A stretch of DNA of 7,132 nt from Demequinaceae bacterium (GCA_011524475.1 WTKG01000003.1:1-7132), one strand, 5' to 3'. Shown: positions 1 through 7,037, counted from the stretch's first letter. Program-made: numbers and translations. The notes: a model not told the origin generated them from the sequence alone.

Positions 1-2
1 GC

Positions 3-332
3 GAGTACGAGGCTGCGATTGCTTCCCTTGCTGCTTTACGTACTCCCGTGGAGGAACTTGGTGCACGCATTTCCGCGGCGCTTGCTCATGCACACCGGGC
101 TGCGGGCAATGAAGACGAAGCCGTGCGGATAGAAGCAACTATTCCCGTTGAGGAACCGACCGAGAACCCGGTAGTAGTAGCGGACGAAGACATTATCGTG
201 GTGGACACAGAGGCAGAAACATCGGATTCTCACGAGGATTCTTCTGAAACTGCAACCGCACCGAAGGACTCCACAGGTGACGCTTCCGCGGAGGTTTCTC
301 CGCCAGGCACAACGATGGAGAACAGCCCATGA
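3..332 (+). CDS. 3' part of a TPR-like protein with acidic C-terminal tail (5' end outside window)
   Basis: The reading frame is open from the left edge to a TGA at 330-332, giving 109 visible residues; the true start lies upstream. The first ~47 visible residues are Ala-rich and look like TPR helix pairs, for example the AAGNEDEA turn. From about nucleotide 141 the protein becomes a low-complexity tail rich in Glu, Asp, Thr, Ser and Pro with almost no Lys or Arg, probably disordered. Its stop overlaps the next start (ATGA at 329-332), so it is probably translationally coupled to the HAD phosphatase gene. The gene in this position in M. tuberculosis (Rv1691, from memory) is a conserved hypothetical with TPR-like character. 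TPR proteins usually act as protein-binding scaffolds, but no partner can be named. The coding call is safe; the TPR label is an inference from a short segment. Confidence 0.75.
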   Translation, partial: EYEAAIASLAALRTPVEELGARISAALAHAHRAAGNEDEAVRIEATIPVEEPTENPVVVADEDIIVVDTEAETSDSHEDSSETATAPKDSTGDASAEVSPPGTTMENSP

Positions 333-1327
333 GTGCTGACATCCCTGCGGATGCGCTCGTCGCCCCGTATGACGCTTTGCTGGTAGATCTTGATGGAGTC
401 GTGTTTGCTGGCGGTAAGCCCATACCGGGTGCGGCAGAAACCCTCGCTACAGCACGAGCTGCGGAAATTTCAGTGTGTTTTGTGACGAATAACGCCAGTC
501 GCACGCCTGCACAGGTGGCAGAACATCTGCAAGAGATGGGCGCAGCGGCAACGCCGGATGAAGTGTTGACTGCGGCGCATGCGGGAGTTGCCGTCATGTC
601 GCAGTCCATACCTGTTCCTGGCCCAGTGCTGGTGGTGGGGGCGGACGGTTTGATGCAGGCGGCAAGCGACGCGGGGTACCACGTGGTAGAAACCGCGTCA
701 GAAAATCCGGTGGCGGTGATTCAGGGATTCGGTCGTGACGTGGGGTGGCGTCATCTTGCGGAAGCTGCTTTTGCTATCCAGCAGGGGGCAGCATTTTTTG
801 CGACCAATGTAGACACCACTCTTCCGCAGGAACGCGGCTTTGCTCCAGGCAATGGAGCATTGGTGGGCGCGGTGGAAGTTGCCACGGGAGTGACGCCCAT
901 GTCTGCTGGAAAACCCGCGCCAGACATGTTTCATATGGCCCAGAAAATTCTTGGGGCTACGCGACCATTGGCTATCGGGGATCGTCTTGATACAGATATC
1001 AGGGGAGCACGCGCGGCTGGAATCGATTCTCTACATGTACTCACAGGTGTCTCAGATGCAATCGCAGTTGCCCATGCGCCGGTCGAGGATCGCCCCACGT
1101 ATATCGCTTCGGATATGACAGCGCTTATGCGGCCGTATCCCGCAATCTTCACAGAGGAGACTGTCACAAAAGCAGGGGCGGCGCGTGCCGAGGTCACGGC
1201 AGATGTGCTTCACATTCGTGGTGAAGGTATCGATGCCATACGGGCAGGTTGTGTTGCTACCTGGGATGTCACGGATGCGGATGGTACACAGACGGTTGAT
1301 ACCTCTGCGTTATCGGGTTTAGGCTAG
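329..1327 (+). CDS. HAD-IIA (NagD-like) sugar/nucleotide phosphatase
   Basis: This 332-residue protein is a cytoplasmic HAD-superfamily phosphatase of the NagD/4-nitrophenylphosphatase class. All four HAD motifs are visible. Motif I is DLDGVV at 20-25, with D20 as nucleophile and D22 as acid/base. Motif II is FVTNNAS, with T53. Motif III is the Lys of GKPAPD, K195. Motif IV is GDRLDTD at 217-223, supplying Mg2+-binding Asp residues. The C2-type cap lies between motifs II and III, roughly residues 75-190. After motif IV a C-terminal segment (about 270-332) departs from the core, as in other actinobacterial members. The ATG at 329 has a GGAG eight bases upstream and overlaps the previous stop. 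Physiological substrates in this family are mostly uncertain (sugar phosphates, glycerol phosphate, nucleotides), so none is assigned. The position upstream of tlyA matches Rv1692 of M. tuberculosis. Confidence 0.93.
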   Translation: MSADIPADALVAPYDALLVDLDGVVFAGGKPIPGAAETLATARAAEISVCFVTNNASRTPAQVAEHLQEMGAAATPDEVLTAAHAGVAVMSQSIPVPGPVLVVGADGLMQAASDAGYHVVETASENPVAVIQGFGRDVGWRHLAEAAFAIQQGAAFFATNVDTTLPQERGFAPGNGALVGAVEVATGVTPMSAGKPAPDMFHMAQKILGATRPLAIGDRLDTDIRGARAAGIDSLHVLTGVSDAIAVAHAPVEDRPTYIASDMTALMRPYPAIFTEETVTKAGAARAEVTADVLHIRGEGIDAIRAGCVATWDVTDADGTQTVDTSALSGLG

Positions 1328-1331
1328 GTGC

Positions 1332-1502
1332 ATGGCAGAGCTTGAACCCACCCGTGACGCTATTGGCGAGACAGATTTCCCTGCTGAGGTGCGTGAAGCC
1401 TTGGAGGCGGTAAGCGAGGTGCCAGACGACCCTGCTGCCCAGGCGGATTATTTCGACAAGGTGCAGGACGCCCTCGCGCAGCGGCTGCGCGAAGAAGCAT
1501 AG
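1332..1502 (+). CDS. Conserved small acidic protein (Rv1693-like), 56 aa
   Basis: An ATG at 1332 opens a 56-codon frame ending in TAG at 1500-1502. It fills exactly the space between the HAD gene (4-nt gap before) and tlyA (4-nt gap after). The product has 16 Asp/Glu against 5 Lys/Arg. It appears to form two short helices, about 17-30 and 35-55, split by a PDDP turn, with no membrane segment or Cys. The ribosome site is weak (AGG at 1321-1323, eight bases before the ATG), consistent with re-initiation after the upstream stop. From memory, M. tuberculosis has a similarly sized conserved hypothetical (Rv1693) in the same slot between HAD phosphatase and tlyA; this positional match and the tight packing are the main support. 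Function is unknown. It could be a small partner of a neighbour, but nothing in the sequence shows that. Confidence 0.8.
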   Translation: MAELEPTRDAIGETDFPAEVREALEAVSEVPDDPAAQADYFDKVQDALAQRLREEA

Positions 1503-1506
1503 GTCT

Positions 1507-2334
1507 GTGCGGCTTGACCGCGCGCTGGTAGCGCGTGGATTTTTTCGTTCACGTACGGAAGCGCAACGCGCCATCGATGGCGGCGCTGTCACAGTGGCGG
1601 GGGTCATTGCCTCCAAGCCATCCATGAAGGTGACCGAGAACGATCGTATCGACGCTGAACCTCAACGTTATGTGAGTAGAGGGGCACGTAAATTACTCGG
1701 TGCGCTTGATCATTTTTCTCCACAAGGTTTAGTTGTTGCTGATGCAGAATGCGCCGACTTGGGGGCCTCGACTGGAGGGTTTACCCAGGTGCTGTTAGAA
1801 CGCGGTGCGCGGCGTGTTATTGCCGTAGATGTGGGTACGGATCAGTTGTCCCCGGAGCTTGTCGGTGATCCTCGTGTCGAGTCGCGAGAACAGACAAACA
1901 TTCGCGCGGAAGATTCGCGCCGCGAAGGAGACAAAGTTGCTCTCGTGACTGCGGATCTATCGTTTATTTCACTCACAGTAGTAATGCCGCAGATGTTGCA
2001 GTGGCTGATTCCCGATGGTGATTTTCTCGTGCTCGTGAAACCGCAGTTTGAGGTGGGCAGAGAAAGACTCGGCAAGGGTGGAGTGGTGCGGGATCTGGAA
2101 CATCGCATCAGCGCAATTAGTAGTGTGGCGCGTGCTGTCCACAACGAGGGCGCCCAGATTTATGGAATTGTGCGCAGTATGGTGCCGGGGCCACACGGCA
2201 ATGTGGAATTCTTCTTATGGGGAGCGTTGTCGGGGGAATCTGGCACTCTGGTACATGAACCTAGGCGTCGCCCTCAACCCTTGAGTGACGATGCGCTAGA
2301 CGAGGCGATTCGAAAAGAGGTGGTGCGGACATGA
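1507..2334 (+). CDS. tlyA: TlyA, 16S/23S rRNA (cytidine-2'-O)-methyltransferase
   Basis: TlyA uses S-adenosylmethionine to 2'-O-methylate rRNA cytidines: C1920 of 23S and, in the longer mycobacterial-type enzymes, also C1409 of 16S. These marks affect susceptibility to capreomycin-type drugs. The 275 residues begin with an S4 RNA-binding domain (about 1-55: LDRALVARG, then SRTEAQRAI). An FtsJ/RrmJ-type Rossmann methyltransferase domain follows. Its SAM loop is GASTGG at 86-91, and the catalytic K-D-K-E set is K62, D150 (ADLSF), K178 (VKPQFEVG) and E234 (NVEFF). The last three have the same spacing (28 and 56) as D154/K182/E238 of M. tuberculosis TlyA. GTG at 1507 is the only sensible start, since it begins directly at the S4 domain. 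The stop overlaps the NAD kinase start (ATGA). Length and N-terminus suggest the dual-site type II form. Confidence 0.96.
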   Translation: MRLDRALVARGFFRSRTEAQRAIDGGAVTVAGVIASKPSMKVTENDRIDAEPQRYVSRGARKLLGALDHFSPQGLVVADAECADLGASTGGFTQVLLERGARRVIAVDVGTDQLSPELVGDPRVESREQTNIRAEDSRREGDKVALVTADLSFISLTVVMPQMLQWLIPDGDFLVLVKPQFEVGRERLGKGGVVRDLEHRISAISSVARAVHNEGAQIYGIVRSMVPGPHGNVEFFLWGALSGESGTLVHEPRRRPQPLSDDALDEAIRKEVVRT

Positions 2335-3188
2335 CTCGACGTGTATTGGTGTTCTCTCACCCGAGTCGTCGCGGTTCTAGCGCTGCCCGAGATGCCGCAG
2401 AAGCGCTGCTTGTAGACGCAGGACTTACCGTCGTGACAGACCCCGACAGCAGTGACGATGTAGAAGTCGCGCTTGTTCTTGGCGGTGACGGCACGATGTT
2501 GAACGCGGCCCATGCGGTGCGCACTCGTGACATCCCACTCTTTGGCGTGAACTTGGGTCGGGTGGGATTTCTTACTGAACTTGACCGCGATGGTGTATCC
2601 GAGGCAGTCACGTGTATTGCCGAGCAGTCGTATCACGTAGAAGAACGGGCCACGTTGGAATGGGCCGTCACCACCAACGGTGACGAGACTCATCGCGGAT
2701 GGGCGCTCAATGACGTCACGGTAGAGCGTCAGAACCCGCGACGCATCCTTGAAGTGGGCATTGCTGTGGATTCCACGGTGCTCTCGACGTTGGGATGCGA
2801 CGCTGTGGTGATGTCTAGTGCGACAGGGAGCACCGCACACGCTTTCAGCGCGGGCGGACCAGTCGTGTGGCCGGATGTCGCAGGCATGGTCCTGGTGCCC
2901 ATCGCTGCGCACGCACTTTTTAGTCGCCCGCTGGTGGTGGGGACGCGTTCTGCCTTTGCTGTCCAGGTCTTGGGTGATGAAGAAGGAGGGGCTCTTGCTG
3001 TTGCGGACGGGGCCCGCACGGTAGTTGTTGCCCCCGGCGGAACCGTGGAGGTGAGGATGTCTGATGAAGTAGTGCGGTTGGCAAGTGTGGAGCCGGCATC
3101 CTTTACAGAGCGACTGATTACTAAGTTTCAGCTTCCTACAGAAGGGTGGCGCGGTGAGCGTGCACGCTGGGGCAAGGAGGCTCCGTAG
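2331..3188 (+). CDS. nadK: NAD kinase
   Basis: This cytoplasmic enzyme phosphorylates NAD+ to NADP+; actinobacterial forms (PPNK) can use ATP or polyphosphate. The 285-residue protein shows the nucleotide-binding GGDGT at 51-55 with the key D53, followed by the family-typical LFGVNLGRVGFL. The NE-type motif appears as LNDV (N127-D128). The glycine-rich loop is ATGSTAHAFSAGGPVVWP from residue 164, and PIAAHALFSRPLVV lies near 188-201. These are hallmark NAD kinase blocks in the right order. Two positions differ from the sequences I recall: Asp for Glu at 128, and SAT/H where relatives have TPT/Y around 163-170. ATG 2331 has AGAGG at 2316-2320 and overlaps the tlyA stop by four bases. The stop overlaps the recN GTG by one base (TAGTG at 3186-3190). 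Synonym: ppnK. Confidence 0.96.
   Translation: MTRRVLVFSHPSRRGSSAARDAAEALLVDAGLTVVTDPDSSDDVEVALVLGGDGTMLNAAHAVRTRDIPLFGVNLGRVGFLTELDRDGVSEAVTCIAEQSYHVEERATLEWAVTTNGDETHRGWALNDVTVERQNPRRILEVGIAVDSTVLSTLGCDAVVMSSATGSTAHAFSAGGPVVWPDVAGMVLVPIAAHALFSRPLVVGTRSAFAVQVLGDEEGGALAVADGARTVVVAPGGTVEVRMSDEVVRLASVEPASFTERLITKFQLPTEGWRGERARWGKEAP
3174..3180 (+). promoter_or_regulatory. Strong Shine-Dalgarno site for recN
   Basis: AAGGAGG lies seven bases before the GTG at 3188, inside the last codons of the NAD kinase gene. It is the best ribosome binding site in the window. It fixes the GTG as the recN start, even though that codon overlaps the preceding stop by one base, and suggests recN is initiated efficiently on its own rather than only by re-initiation. 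Confidence 0.8.
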
Positions 3189-4876
3189 TGCTCCATGAAT
3201 TGAGCATCACCAATGTGGGCGTCATTGACTCCACTCGCATTACTCTCGGGCCTGGTCTCACTGTTCTCACGGGAGAAACAGGTGCCGGAAAAACAATGGT
3301 TCTTACCGGTCTCGCACTCGTGACCGGCGAAAAATTGTCCACTGGAGTGGTACGCACGGGCGCTGACGCGGCTATTGCAGAGGCAATTGTGGATGTTCCG
3401 GCTGGATCACAGGCTGCGGCGGCCTTCGAGGACGCAGGTGTCTTACGAGAAGAAGACGACACCGTGCTTATTTCACGCACATTAGCGGCCACCACTCAGG
3501 CGCGATCGCGCACTGTTGTGGGAGGCCGACAAATTCCCCAGGCTTTGCTCGCGCAGCACGCTCCGCACATTGTGACGGTGCATGGACAATCCGACCAGGT
3601 ACGGGTGCGTAGTCGAGTGGTGCAACGCGACATGCTTGATCGTTTTGCCGGGACTTCGCATATGGAGATAGTGCAGGAACATGCGGCGGCATGGGAAGCC
3701 CTGGTCAAGATACGTGAAGAGCAGCAGGAAATGGCAAAGGGGGCAGAAGCCGAAAGGCTTGCTGTAGCGAATCTCAAGGATGACCTTGCCGCCATTGATG
3801 ACGTGAACCCTGAGCCTGGAGAGGACGAAAAACTGGCGGGGCAGGTGCGATTGCTCGAAAATTCAGAGAGTGTGCGCACGGGTGTTGCCCAAGCACGGGA
3901 AGTTCTCGCGGGAGAGAGCGATACGACCGTGGTCTCTCAACTCGCGCACATCAGACGCACACTGGAAACGGTATCGGCGCATGATGCGGAACTGGAATCT
4001 CTCGTGACTCGGGTGGCCGAAGCTGGCTATGCACTGACAGACATCTCCTCTGAGCTCGCGCGATACCTGGATAACTTGGAGGCGGATCCAGAGCGCTTGG
4101 CAGAGCTGCATCAGCGCCGCAGCGATATCGCCCAACTTATGCGGCGACTCGGACGTGACCTCGAAGGAGTGCTCTCGTTTGCTGTGGAGGCACGTGAGCG
4201 CGTGAACAGGCACGATTCGTGGGATGAAACGATGGCGGCACATGCACGCGAAGAACAGGAACGTGCTCTCCATGTAGAAAAATTGAGTACACGCATACGT
4301 GAAGGAAGGCAGCGCGCAGCCGAAGAGGTTGCTCAGGCCGTCAACCAAGAACTACGCGGACTGGCGATGCCCGATGCCGTCTTCTCTATTGCGGTGACTC
4401 CCACGACTGCTGGTCCTTCAGGTGCGGACCATGTGGACATGATGCTCGCTTCTCACCCCGGGGCGCCTTTGCGGCCGGTGGCAGATGCGGCATCTGGAGG
4501 TGAATTGAGTCGCATCATGCTTGCGCTCGAAGTATCGCTGGCTCAACGCACGGTGGCGGACGGCCACACTTTTGTGTTCGACGAGGTTGATGCCGGAGTG
4601 GGGGGACGGGCAGCGAGCGAAGTGGGAGCCAGACTGGCGCGTCTCGCCCAGACCCAACAGGTGGTGGTCGTCACTCACCTTGCTCAAGTGGCCGCGTATG
4701 CTGACCATCACATCGTGGTGCACAAGGACACGGATGGCCGTGTCACGACATCTCACGTAACGGAAGTGGCAGGGGAAGAGCGCATACAAGAGATTGCGCG
4801 CCTCTTGAGCGGGCAAGAAGGATCTGAACACGCCAGGGCCCACGCCCGCGAATTGCTGGACAATTCCGCCATCTGA
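3188..4876 (+). CDS. recN: DNA repair protein RecN
   Basis: RecN is an SMC-like ABC ATPase that acts early in double-strand-break repair, holding DNA ends together for homologous recombination. The 562 residues show the N-terminal half-ATPase with Walker A GETGAGKT at 29-36 and the typical family opening LHELSITNVGVID. A long helical, Glu/Ala/Arg-rich coiled-coil arm occupies about 150-375. The C-terminal half-ATPase carries the ABC signature SGGELSR at 436-442, Walker B FVFDE with D465 and catalytic E466, the DAGVGGR D-loop, and the switch His H497 in VTHLAQVAA. All catalytic elements are intact and the length is normal for RecN. The GTG start is backed by AAGGAGG at 3174-3180. The gene is coupled to nadK and is followed by a 28-nt gap before steA. 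I see no LexA-type operator just upstream, where many bacteria put SOS control of recN. Confidence 0.97.
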   Translation: MLHELSITNVGVIDSTRITLGPGLTVLTGETGAGKTMVLTGLALVTGEKLSTGVVRTGADAAIAEAIVDVPAGSQAAAAFEDAGVLREEDDTVLISRTLAATTQARSRTVVGGRQIPQALLAQHAPHIVTVHGQSDQVRVRSRVVQRDMLDRFAGTSHMEIVQEHAAAWEALVKIREEQQEMAKGAEAERLAVANLKDDLAAIDDVNPEPGEDEKLAGQVRLLENSESVRTGVAQAREVLAGESDTTVVSQLAHIRRTLETVSAHDAELESLVTRVAEAGYALTDISSELARYLDNLEADPERLAELHQRRSDIAQLMRRLGRDLEGVLSFAVEARERVNRHDSWDETMAAHAREEQERALHVEKLSTRIREGRQRAAEEVAQAVNQELRGLAMPDAVFSIAVTPTTAGPSGADHVDMMLASHPGAPLRPVADAASGGELSRIMLALEVSLAQRTVADGHTFVFDEVDAGVGGRAASEVGARLARLAQTQQVVVVTHLAQVAAYADHHIVVHKDTDGRVTTSHVTEVAGEERIQEIARLLSGQEGSEHARAHARELLDNSAI

Positions 4877-4904
4877 AGCCCGAGCCGTGACAATATAGGT
4901 CATC

Positions 4905-6062
4905 ATGGCGCGTAAAAGACAGTCTGTCGCTGATGCGGGTGGTCTCGCCCTCACGGGTACTGCGCGCGTCGATGCGGACCCGGGGGCGCTTGCGCGGCGA
5001 CTCAAAGCGGGAGATGTCGCCATCCTTGACATCCAAGATTTGGACCGGCGCACTGCACAAATTCTTCTGGATCGTCGCCCAGCGGCTGTGGTAAATGCGC
5101 GTGCGTCTATTTCGGGACGTTACCCCAGTGGTGGCCCTCAAATTTTGCTTGATGCCGGAGTGCTGTTGCTCGACTCATGCGGCTCGGCAGTGTTGGGTGT
5201 GAGAGATGGCGAAAAAATTCGTCTCGAGGGCGAGGCGATTTACCGTGGCGAAGAACGCCTCGCGACCGGCACGGTTCAAACTCCGGAACTCGTGAGCGTC
5301 GCCACTGCGAATGCTGTGGACGGCATGGGTGTGCAATTGGCGACGTTTACCGCTAACGCGATGGATTATGTTGCACACGATGCCCCGCTGCTTCTTGATG
5401 GCACTGGCCTTCCCTACACGCATGTGGAGCTCGAGGATCGTCATGTACTTGTGGTGGGAGCCGCCCCTGGCGCCATGGAGGAATTGGGGCGTATTCGTGC
5501 GTACCTTACAGAGCGACGTCCGGTGATTATCGCCGTAGCCGACGTGGCTGATGAGGTCAAGAAAAACGTGTATGCGCCCGAAATAGTGATCGGCAGCATT
5601 GAAGCCACCGCGGATGACACTCTCACTGCCGCTAGAGAAGTGATCTTGCACGACCCGACGGGTGCAGACCCAGGATTAGCACGTGCGGAAGCTCTGGGTC
5701 TTACGTATCGCGAGGCTGATGCGACTGTCGGCAGTGCCGACATTGGCATTCTCATGGCCCATGCTGCGAGCGCACGTTTGATTGTGACGGCAGGGATGGA
5801 GTCCAATCTTGCCGAATTTTTGGAACGTGGGCATCACGCCAGTGCGTCGACTTTCCTGGCCCGACTTGCCGCAGGAGGAACACTGGTGAACGCGGCGTCG
5901 TTGCCCCACATACATAAGCAGCGCTACTCGGCATGGGTGCTGATTGCTCTGATGGGTTCGGCAGTGATTATGTTGGCGAACGCTTTGGCTATCACACCCG
6001 GGGGAGCGGCGTGGCTGAGAAGTGTGGTGCCGTGGCTCGGGCTGGTGTGGGGTGGTCAGTAG
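4905..6062 (+). CDS. steA: SteA, cytokinetic-ring / cell-separation membrane protein
   Basis: This 385-residue protein matches the actinobacterial SteA family (M. tuberculosis Rv1697, C. glutamicum cg1603). In C. glutamicum SteA works with SteB at the septum, in the pathway that activates the peptidoglycan hydrolase RipC with FtsEX. Visible blocks are an N-terminal domain with TGTARVD and DLDRRTAQILL, the family signature ISGRYPSGGP at 69-78, and PLLLDGTGLP. A thiamine-pyrophosphokinase-like Rossmann domain begins at HVLVVGAAPG (180-189) and runs to about 330. One transmembrane helix lies at about 343-364. It is followed by a Trp-rich hydrophobic tail to residue 385, perhaps a second membrane segment. 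Residues 228-232 read VIGSI, where relatives I recall have a GD pair, so kinase-like catalysis is unlikely. ATG 4905 has only a weak AGGT at 4897-4900. The stop overlaps the steB GTG by one base. Confidence 0.9.
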   Translation: MARKRQSVADAGGLALTGTARVDADPGALARRLKAGDVAILDIQDLDRRTAQILLDRRPAAVVNARASISGRYPSGGPQILLDAGVLLLDSCGSAVLGVRDGEKIRLEGEAIYRGEERLATGTVQTPELVSVATANAVDGMGVQLATFTANAMDYVAHDAPLLLDGTGLPYTHVELEDRHVLVVGAAPGAMEELGRIRAYLTERRPVIIAVADVADEVKKNVYAPEIVIGSIEATADDTLTAAREVILHDPTGADPGLARAEALGLTYREADATVGSADIGILMAHAASARLIVTAGMESNLAEFLERGHHASASTFLARLAAGGTLVNAASLPHIHKQRYSAWVLIALMGSAVIMLANALAITPGGAAWLRSVVPWLGLVWGGQ

Positions 6063-7027
6063 TGATTGATTTTCGATACCACGTGGTCTCGCTTGCTGCC
6101 GTTTTTATTGCACTTGCGGCGGGAATTATTTTGGGTAGTGGCCCGATCCGTACGGCCCTTGTGGATCAACTCACCAATGAATCTGACCAATTACGGGCTC
6201 AACTTGCCGAAGCAAGGCAAGACGTGGAGCGCGAACAAGTCGAAGGTTTGATTGGAGAAGCTTTTGTTGCGGATGCGTCACAGGTGCTTGTGGGGCAGGC
6301 GCTTGCGGAACAACGAGTAGCAATCGTCAGCATTGCAGGGCCGGAGGAAGATGACGTTACTGCCATCAGAGCCCGCCTTGTGGAAGCAGGCGCGGACATC
6401 GCTGCGGATCTCACTGTGGAATCAGCGTGGACGGATCGCGAACAAACCACCTTTAGAGCCTCTTTTTCCGTTCAAGTGGCAGATTCTGTTATTGGAATCG
6501 ACTCCACCGTGGCGCCGGAACGCATGTTGGCGCATGCTCTTGCACAGGCGCTTGCCCCAGAGGTGATTCCCGCGAGCGCGGAAGGTGAGTCAACGGATCT
6601 GGAAACGGGCCTTCCGGGGGCCGGGAGCGCAAATGACCGTTCCCGAGTGTTGATTGATCTGCTGACTAATGCCGAATTTATTTCAGGAACCGTGACATCA
6701 GATGTTGATGCCATTGTGCTGGTGGCAGGCCAGGGAGTGGGGGAGGAGGCGGATATCGCTACCCAGTCCCAAACGTTTGCCCAATTAGCAGGGATATTGG
6801 ATGAGTATCTCGGTGCCACCGTTGTTGCTTCCGGTAGTCCTACCGCCGAGGACGTGCCCAGTGCGGTGCGTTCTTCTGGATCGTTAGCTACCCGCGTCAC
6901 CACAGTGCACGATGCGCTGAATTTCTTTGGCACATTCACAGTTGCCCTTGCATTGGAGCAAGAAATTTCTGGGCAAAGTGGTCATTACGGATTTGGAGAC
7001 GACCAAACTTTGTTCCCGCGCCGTTAA
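6062..7027 (+). CDS. steB: SteB / MctB-family membrane-anchored coiled-coil protein
   Basis: The 321-residue product belongs to the actinobacterial SteB/MctB family (C. glutamicum cg1604, M. tuberculosis Rv1698, 314 aa). It opens with IDFRYHVVSL, then a hydrophobic helix at about 8-28 ending in GIILGSG, as in the family. A heptad-like, Glu/Gln/Arg-rich coiled coil follows at about 30-62, then an extracytoplasmic alpha/beta domain, and the tail contains GHYGFG, a family-type ending. GTG 6062 is chosen because it starts right at the conserved N-terminus, overlaps the steA stop (TAGTG) and has GGGGTGG at 6049-6055. The frame could be opened earlier at 5933, but that would put 43 extra codons inside steA. 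Two roles are reported for the family: partner of SteA in cell separation, and copper homeostasis (MctB). Adjacency to steA favours the first here. Confidence 0.9.
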   Translation: MIDFRYHVVSLAAVFIALAAGIILGSGPIRTALVDQLTNESDQLRAQLAEARQDVEREQVEGLIGEAFVADASQVLVGQALAEQRVAIVSIAGPEEDDVTAIRARLVEAGADIAADLTVESAWTDREQTTFRASFSVQVADSVIGIDSTVAPERMLAHALAQALAPEVIPASAEGESTDLETGLPGAGSANDRSRVLIDLLTNAEFISGTVTSDVDAIVLVAGQGVGEEADIATQSQTFAQLAGILDEYLGATVVASGSPTAEDVPSAVRSSGSLATRVTTVHDALNFFGTFTVALALEQEISGQSGHYGFGDDQTLFPRR

Positions 7028-7037
7028 TTTGGGCGCG
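7017..7037 (+). other. Short GC hairpin around the steB stop codon
   Basis: CGCGCC at 7017-7022 can pair with GGCGCG at 7032-7037 across a nine-base loop that contains most of the TAA stop. Next to it GGGCGCGCCC (7031-7040) is a perfect 10-bp palindrome. No run of T follows, so this is not a standard intrinsic terminator. It could slow polymerase or protect the mRNA end, or it could be chance in GC-rich DNA. Confidence 0.25.

Noticed and set aside
48..332. GTG at 48 as the start of the first gene
   Set aside because: The frame is open to the left edge and the helical repeat pattern continues upstream of 48, so the gene starts outside the window.
193..609. 138-codon antisense frame across the first two genes
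   Set aside because: It overlaps the HAD motif region on the other strand and has Ala/Ser/Arg-rich shadow composition.
2274..2912. 212-codon antisense open frame opposite nadK
   Set aside because: It lies entirely opposite tlyA's end and the strongly supported NAD kinase. Its composition (His/Arg/Ser-rich) is typical of an antisense shadow and it has no recognisable domain.
3050..3190. LexA/SOS operator in front of recN
   Set aside because: I searched for the actinobacterial palindrome TCGAAC-N4-GTTCGA and saw no acceptable match.
3863..4348. 161-codon antisense frame opposite the RecN coiled coil
   Set aside because: Shadow of the codon bias of recN; no domain or ribosome site.
4418..5053. 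211-codon antisense open frame opposite the recN end and steA start
   Set aside because: It spans two well-supported genes, shows no family motifs, and has Arg/Ser-rich shadow composition.
5933..6061. N-terminal extension of SteB back to 5933
   Set aside because: The family N-terminus (RYHVVSL then a membrane helix) begins just after GTG 6062. The extra 43 codons would lie in the SteA membrane-anchor coding region.
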